Shown: positions 6,679-10,647 of the stretch, piece by piece
Layout of the letters: every line of letters starts with the position of its first letter
How positions within the stretch are numbered: the stretch's first letter is position 1
Assembly (NCBI GenBank): GCA_942491945.1
Contig: CALODD010000084.1
Span: forward strand, 1-10,647
Source: JAJDYQ01 sp942491945
GTDB taxonomy: Bacteria > Pseudomonadota > Gammaproteobacteria > JAJDYQ01
Direction: 5' to 3'
Length of the DNA: 10,647 bases
Program-made: the position numbers and the translations under genes
The notes under the pieces: model-generated
What the model saw: the letters and a program-made list of their open reading frames with translations, nothing else
Told to the model about the DNA's origin: nothing
Database searches by the model: none

Positions 6679-6797
6679 GTTAATTAATCTTAATACAGTG
6701 TGTATATACAATTAACAAAATCTGATGGTTTGTATAATATCTGACATATCGTTAAACATGAGTATCTGAGTTGGAAAGTTCAGTTTTAGCAGTTTCT
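6679..6797. promoter_or_regulatory. AT-rich divergent intergenic region
   Basis: This 119-base stretch separates the start of the S26-like gene (minus) from the start of the large GEVED gene (plus) and must hold the promoters of both. It contains TTAATTAA (6680-6687) and a perfect 10-base palindrome, TGTATATACA (6701-6710), that could be an operator. No RNA gene or further protein-coding region is evident. Confidence 0.5.
6712..6738 (+). promoter_or_regulatory. Possible sigma70-type promoter for the 1176-residue GEVED protein
   Basis: TTAACA (6712-6717, five of six matches to TTGACA) and a perfect TATAAT (6733-6738) are separated by 15 bases, shorter than the ideal 17. Transcription would start near 6745, about 50 bases before ATG 6798. 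The AT-rich background makes chance matches possible. Confidence 0.4.
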
Positions 6798-9700
6798 ATG
6801 GACAACGGACATAGGAACTGTTTATACATTAAGCTCCTCGCGGTTGCGTATTATATATCGCAATTTTGTCTGCGTTTTTTAGCATTATTTCTATTTATTT
6901 CATCCAGCCATGCGGCTATATCGAGTTATGAAGTAACTCCCGGATCAGCAATCCCTGACAATGGTTGTCCAACTTACACAAATTCCATAATAAATGTACC
7001 AGATAGTATTCTGGTGAATGACCTGAACGTCAGTTTGAATATTTCTCACAATCGCCGAAGTGATTTGATTGTGAGACTAACGTCACCATCAGGTACTACG
7101 CTGGAATTATTTTCCCAGGTCGGTGGTACAAGTAATAACTTTGATGTTGAACTGGATAGTGATGCCACCAGTAATATTACGGCTATAAATGGCGATCATG
7201 TGGTTGCTGCGCCGTTTTATGAAAATATCTTTACCCCGGAAACAGCAGCTCAACTTGATAACTATGACACTGAAGATGCCTCAGGTAACTGGACATTGGG
7301 CATTTGTGACACTGTTGCAGGGCAGCCGACTGGAACACTTAATCGGGTATCGCTAATTATTGGTGGGATTCCCTCAGGTACAAGCTCGATAGGAACTCAC
7401 GTTATTGAGGCCTCAAGTGTCTATCTTCCGGCGACTACAGGTACTGGTGATAATTTCACCACAGTTACATTTGATGCTTCCTTTCCTGCAGGTAGTGATG
7501 TGGTCGTATTTGTGCTGCCAACAAACGAGGGTGCAGACCTTAATGGGGATCAGGGTGAACCCGCGACAGTAAGAATACGTGGGGTCACTAATACCGGTTT
7601 TGAAATCATCCAGGTTGAACCACCAAGAACGGCCAGCTCTGATTGTGGTACCCCGGTATCTGCCAGTTTCGCCTGTGATGGTGCTCATGCGGCTATGACG
7701 ATTCATTATGTTGCGGTACTAGAGGGACGGCATGAACTGGATACTGGCGTGATTATCGAGGCCGGCAGTTACGATACATCGCGTGTTCAACATAATATCG
7801 GTGGCGGCCCAACTGAGAGTTGGGAGACTCATTCGTTTGGGGCTGCTTTTGCGGCAGCGCCGGCCACAGTTCTACAGGTACAGACGATGAATAATGAATC
7901 GAATCTTACCGTAGGTTCGCCTAGCTCAATGAATGGTACTTCCTCGCCATTCGTCGTAACGACAGCTGACAATATGAATGCCGGAACCTTTGATTTTGCC
8001 GTTGGACTGGTTGAGGTTGATGACAATGTGCCAGCTGGTGGTTTGAATAATGATGAGACCATCGGTTGGTTAGCGTTTCCGGATGGTGGTAATGGAACGT
8101 TTGTCGCACAGAATGGAGATACGATTGGTTTTAGCGCAGCCAGGACTAATGTCATGATTCAGGGATGGGATAGTGGCACGACTGGAAATCAATGTTATGA
8201 CGATGCGTCCTCTATTCTGACCTTTCCGGTAACACCAGCTATATCGGATTTCCCACTTGTGGTTGCCAGTCTACGAACACTCAACGGGGGTGACGGCGGC
8301 TGGGCGAGACGTTGTCTCTTGAATGATTTGGGTAGTCAGCAACTGCAGGTTGGTCTAACCGTTGATGAAGATCAGGACAGCAACACGGAGCGCCAGCATG
8401 GGGGCACTGAAGCGGCCAGCATCATCGCATTTACGGGGCCAACGGGTGAGCTGGATACGAATGGCCTTAATGTTGATTTTGGTGATGCACCGGCTTCATA
8501 TGGGGACGCCTCTCATCTGACCCCACGAACAACGGAACTTGAGTACCATGTTATCCCTGCGGCCAATGTGTTTGGTGATGGTAGCTGGTACACCATGAGC
8601 CTGGATAACGACTACACTTCACCAGTTGTTGTCTGTACCTATAATCTTCAATCCTCTACTGATCCGGAAGCAACCGTTCGGGTACATAATGTCGATGCCT
8701 CTGCGAATACATTTGACGTGCGTATACAAAGGCCACTAAACAACACGGCTTCACCGCCGACATCATCAGATGTTCATTGCCTGATTGCAGAAGAAGGCTT
8801 GCATACACTTCCGGATGGTCGGCAATTTGAAGCACATACGGTTCTATCGACCAATACATCGGGTAATGGTGCAGGTGGCTGGAATGGTACTGGAGAGGAT
8901 GTGAGTGCCGATGTCTCCGGTAACTATGTCAATCCTGTCGTACTCGGCCAGGTAATGACACAGAACGATAGTGATTTCAGCGTATTCTGGAGTTATGACT
9001 GTGATGATCGGGCAAATCCACCCTTTCAGGCGGGAATGGCCGATGGAATTTGTGTGGGTAAACATATCGGCCAGTTCACCGGTACACGTGCTAATGAAAC
9101 ATTGGGTTACATCATCGTCGAATCAGGCTCAGGCAGTTACGGTGGAATTAATTATGAAGCTGCGTTGGGTGCCGATAGTGTTTTAGGTGTGGGCAACACT
9201 CCGCCGTATTCATATTCACTCGGGCAGACTTATGATTTTGCAGTCGCGACGGCTGAAGCTGTGGATGGTGGCGATGGCGGATGGGCCGTACTATATGGTG
9301 CTAATCCTCTCGCAACTAGTCAGATTGATTTGGCAATTGAAGAAGAAACGGTTACTGATGGCGAGCATGCACATACTAATGAGCAAGTCGCATATTGGGC
9401 GTTCACCCAGCAGGATCAGCCATATATAGGTAGTACACAGGGTGATGCCGAATCAGCCAGTCAGTCCACGGTTGCTGCAGATGGTGATAATAACAACAGT
9501 GATGATGACGAGTTGGGTGTTAGCTTTTCTTCACCTGCGGGTACTAATCAAAGTATATTTGCAGCCGTTACAGTTTCGAATCCAGTGAGTAGTAATGTCA
9601 CTGTCTGTGGTTGGCTTGATGTACCTTCCGGTGGCGCAGTTGATGGAGCATTCGATACAAGTGATGGAAGTTGCCAGGCAACTAGTCTGGCAAGTACAAC

Positions 9701-10328
9701 GTTAAACTTTCAATGGAGTAATCTGCCCAAAGATGCTGAATATACGACATACGCACGTTTTCGAATAAGTACTGATAGCTTGAGTGCCTCTGATGCTACA
9801 GGGTTGGCATCGGATGGCGAAGTAGAGGACTATCGAATAGTTTTTAATTTCCAAACGACTTCAGTCACTATCGATAGCGCGATATTAAAGAATGTTGATG
9901 TCATGAATTACCTGGATGCCCTGGGTATTAAGCAAATGAGCGCACCACAGTTACTTGCAATGCTGGTTAGCTGGGATCCGCAGTTAGCATCTTCAATAGC
10001 GGTGGATACCGATATCGAGTCTATTCTTCGTGCACTGATTAATTATCTTGATCCAGATGGGGATGGTAAGGTCGCGGTTTTTTACTGGAATACTCTGCAG
10101 GAGCAGGGGACGATAGGTTTCTACGTATGGCGTCGGCGCGATGACAGTGATTGGGTGCGACTAAATAACAGAATGCTTCCTGGTCTGATTCATGCTCCGA
10201 TGGGGGGCGATTATATCCTGGCTGATCCTGGTGCGAATGAAGCAGGTGCATATCAGTACCGCTTAGTTGAGAAAGAAGCCTGGGGTAGTACCAAAGTTTA
10301 TGGGCCGTTTGATGTGGAAATACGCTAG
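6798..10328 (+). CDS. Large secreted protein: P/Homo-B domain, two related beta modules, GEVED domain and shared C-terminal domain
   Basis: 1176 residues from ATG 6798 (a TTG at 6771 is an alternative). Residues 1-40 form a long signal peptide (cleavage near SHAA|IS). Residues about 48-190 are a proprotein-convertase P domain (SDLIVRLTSPSGT, FYENIF, ASGNWTLGICD, GTLNRVSLIIGG), though no subtilisin domain precedes it. Two related beta-rich modules follow, about 198-550 and 580-870, each containing DGGDGGWA or GGDGGWAR and ending in a WAF/IAF strand. The second lies inside the GEVED domain, whose start DFGDAPASYGDASH is at 560-573 and whose end DGEVEDYR is at 1006-1013. Residues 1014-1176 are the C-terminal domain shared with the protein at 1-1204, with a calcium-loop-like DPDGDGKV and a final YGPFDVEIR. 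A cell-surface or extracellular adhesive role is likely but unproven. It is transcribed alone and its stop lies 10 bases from that of mutS. Confidence 0.85.
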   Translation: MDNGHRNCLYIKLLAVAYYISQFCLRFLALFLFISSSHAAISSYEVTPGSAIPDNGCPTYTNSIINVPDSILVNDLNVSLNISHNRRSDLIVRLTSPSGTTLELFSQVGGTSNNFDVELDSDATSNITAINGDHVVAAPFYENIFTPETAAQLDNYDTEDASGNWTLGICDTVAGQPTGTLNRVSLIIGGIPSGTSSIGTHVIEASSVYLPATTGTGDNFTTVTFDASFPAGSDVVVFVLPTNEGADLNGDQGEPATVRIRGVTNTGFEIIQVEPPRTASSDCGTPVSASFACDGAHAAMTIHYVAVLEGRHELDTGVIIEAGSYDTSRVQHNIGGGPTESWETHSFGAAFAAAPATVLQVQTMNNESNLTVGSPSSMNGTSSPFVVTTADNMNAGTFDFAVGLVEVDDNVPAGGLNNDETIGWLAFPDGGNGTFVAQNGDTIGFSAARTNVMIQGWDSGTTGNQCYDDASSILTFPVTPAISDFPLVVASLRTLNGGDGGWARRCLLNDLGSQQLQVGLTVDEDQDSNTERQHGGTEAASIIAFTGPTGELDTNGLNVDFGDAPASYGDASHLTPRTTELEYHVIPAANVFGDGSWYTMSLDNDYTSPVVVCTYNLQSSTDPEATVRVHNVDASANTFDVRIQRPLNNTASPPTSSDVHCLIAEEGLHTLPDGRQFEAHTVLSTNTSGNGAGGWNGTGEDVSADVSGNYVNPVVLGQVMTQNDSDFSVFWSYDCDDRANPPFQAGMADGICVGKHIGQFTGTRANETLGYIIVESGSGSYGGINYEAALGADSVLGVGNTPPYSYSLGQTYDFAVATAEAVDGGDGGWAVLYGANPLATSQIDLAIEEETVTDGEHAHTNEQVAYWAFTQQDQPYIGSTQGDAESASQSTVAADGDNNNSDDDELGVSFSSPAGTNQSIFAAVTVSNPVSSNVTVCGWLDVPSGGAVDGAFDTSDGSCQATSLASTTLNFQWSNLPKDAEYTTYARFRISTDSLSASDATGLASDGEVEDYRIVFNFQTTSVTIDSAILKNVDVMNYLDALGIKQMSAPQLLAMLVSWDPQLASSIAVDTDIESILRALINYLDPDGDGKVAVFYWNTLQEQGTIGFYVWRRRDDSDWVRLNNRMLPGLIHAPMGGDYILADPGANEAGAYQYRLVEKEAWGSTKVYGPFDVEIR
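7389..8448 (+). repeat. Beta-rich module 1 of the GEVED protein (diverged tandem copy)
   Basis: This encodes residues about 198-550. It aligns by eye with module 2: PATVRIRGV versus EATVRVHNV, HYVAVLEGRHELDTG versus HCLIAEEGLHTLPDG, and GGDGGWARRCLLNDLGSQQLQVGL versus GGDGGWAVLYGANPLATSQIDLAI. The similarity is at protein level only, so it is an old internal duplication. The family was not recognised with certainty. Confidence 0.5.
8535..9407 (+). repeat. Beta-rich module 2 of the GEVED protein, inserted inside the GEVED domain
   Basis: This encodes residues about 580-870, related to module 1. It lies between the GEVED opening (DFGDAPASYGDASH, 8475-8516) and the rest of GEVED (from about 9420). 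In the paralogous protein at the left edge the same two GEVED parts are contiguous, so this module is an insertion relative to that copy. Confidence 0.55.
9840..10328 (+). repeat. C-terminal domain shared with the left-hand GEVED protein
   Basis: About 160 residues are closely similar to 729-1204 (after correcting the frameshift there). Shared signatures are YLDPDGDG(K/Q)VAV, W(N/D)TLQE(Q/R)GT(I/V)GFYV, WVR(L/V)NN, LPG(L/M)I(H/N)APMG, YILADP, EAWG and YGPF(D/N)VEI. The two copies flank the protease and RiPP genes in the same orientation. Confidence 0.8.
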
Positions 10329-10338
10329 CAGTAATTAA

Positions 10339-10647
10339 TCAGGTGAGTTCCTCTTTCATTGCATAAAGCATGTTGAGTGCTTCACGTGGCGAAAGCTCAT
10401 CAATATCAACATTTTCAATGATGGTCTGGAGCGGGTTCTCCCGTGTTTCTGATTCGGGCTGGAATAGTGTCATCTGAGGCTGATTTAGATCATTGGATTG
10501 TTGTTCTAGTTCTTTCAAACGTTGTTGGGCTAGTTTGATGACGTGTTTGGGAACACCAGCCAGGCCGGCTACCTGTAGGCCGTAGCTCTGACTAGCGGGG
10601 CCAGGGTTTACAGTATACATAAAAACGATTTTATCGCCATGTTCAAC
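10339..10647 (-). CDS. mutS: DNA mismatch repair protein MutS, C-terminal part
   Basis: The frame runs off the right edge, so only the last 102 codons are present (stop at 10339-10341). The sequence VEHGDKIVFMYTV, then GPASQSYGLQVAGLAGVP, is the highly conserved end of the MutS ATPase domain. The QMTLF linker and the tail DELSPREALNMLYAMKEEL are the C-terminal dimer/tetramer-forming helices, resembling gammaproteobacterial MutS. MutS binds mismatched bases in DNA and recruits MutL. It is convergent with the large GEVED gene, with 10 bases between the stops and no visible intrinsic terminator, so read-through between the two is possible. Confidence 0.95.
   Translation of the reverse strand, partial: VEHGDKIVFMYTVNPGPASQSYGLQVAGLAGVPKHVIKLAQQRLKELEQQSNDLNQPQMTLFQPESETRENPLQTIIENVDIDELSPREALNMLYAMKEELT

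Noticed and set aside
7413..9065. Several minus-strand open frames of 60-110 codons opposite the large GEVED gene
   Set aside because: They are shadows of a long gene with good domain matches; their products are low-complexity or Cys/His/Ser-rich without motifs.
1..10647. CRISPR array, tRNA, rRNA or insertion sequence
   Set aside because: No spaced direct repeats, cloverleaf-like segment, transposase motif or terminal inverted repeats were seen anywhere in the window.

Overview
The window looks like an accessory island next to mutS in a Gammaproteobacterium. The only housekeeping gene is the 3' end of mutS at the right edge (minus strand), and its C-terminal tail resembles gammaproteobacterial MutS. 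The rest encodes exported multidomain proteins, a gingipain-type cysteine protease and a compact peptide-modification (RiPP-like) cassette. No transposase, integrase, tRNA, rRNA or CRISPR array was seen.

Layout. (1) 1-1204, plus strand: 3' part of a secreted SdrD-B/GEVED-type surface protein. Compared with its intact paralogue at 6798-10328, this copy is broken twice. A stop codon plus a new start and signal peptide interrupt the GEVED domain at about 565-660, and a 1-base loss at about 1086 moves the last 38 codons out of frame. (2) 1201-3783: exported C25-family (gingipain/caspase-fold) protease with an intact His/Cys dyad. Its start overlaps the ancestral stop of the GEVED gene (ATGA). (3) 3793-6224: a tight run of four genes, namely a 73-residue RiPP-like precursor, an HPr-kinase-like ATPase, a PqqD-like leader-binding protein and a radical SAM/SPASM enzyme. 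(4) 6244-6678, minus strand: small S24/S26 signal-peptidase-like protein with Cys where the catalytic Ser is expected. (5) 6679-6797: AT-rich divergent intergenic region with a plausible promoter. (6) 6798-10328: 1176-residue secreted protein with a P/Homo-B domain, two related beta-rich modules, a GEVED domain and a C-terminal domain shared with item 1. (7) 10339-10647: mutS 3' end.

How the parts may work together (inference): spacing and overlaps suggest that the first GEVED gene, the C25 protease and the four RiPP genes are co-transcribed. In the cytoplasm the radical SAM enzyme would modify the small peptide, guided by the PqqD-like protein, with the kinase-like protein adding or assisting a step. 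The C25 protease and the GEVED proteins act outside the cytoplasm. Two GEVED proteins with the same C-terminal domain flank one C25 protease, so that domain may be a substrate or sorting tag for the protease. No exporter for the peptide is visible in the window. The most unusual aspects are the joining of a C25/GEVED module to an HprK-PqqD-rSAM cassette, the split GEVED gene with its acquired signal peptide, and the insertion of a whole module inside the GEVED domain of the second protein.
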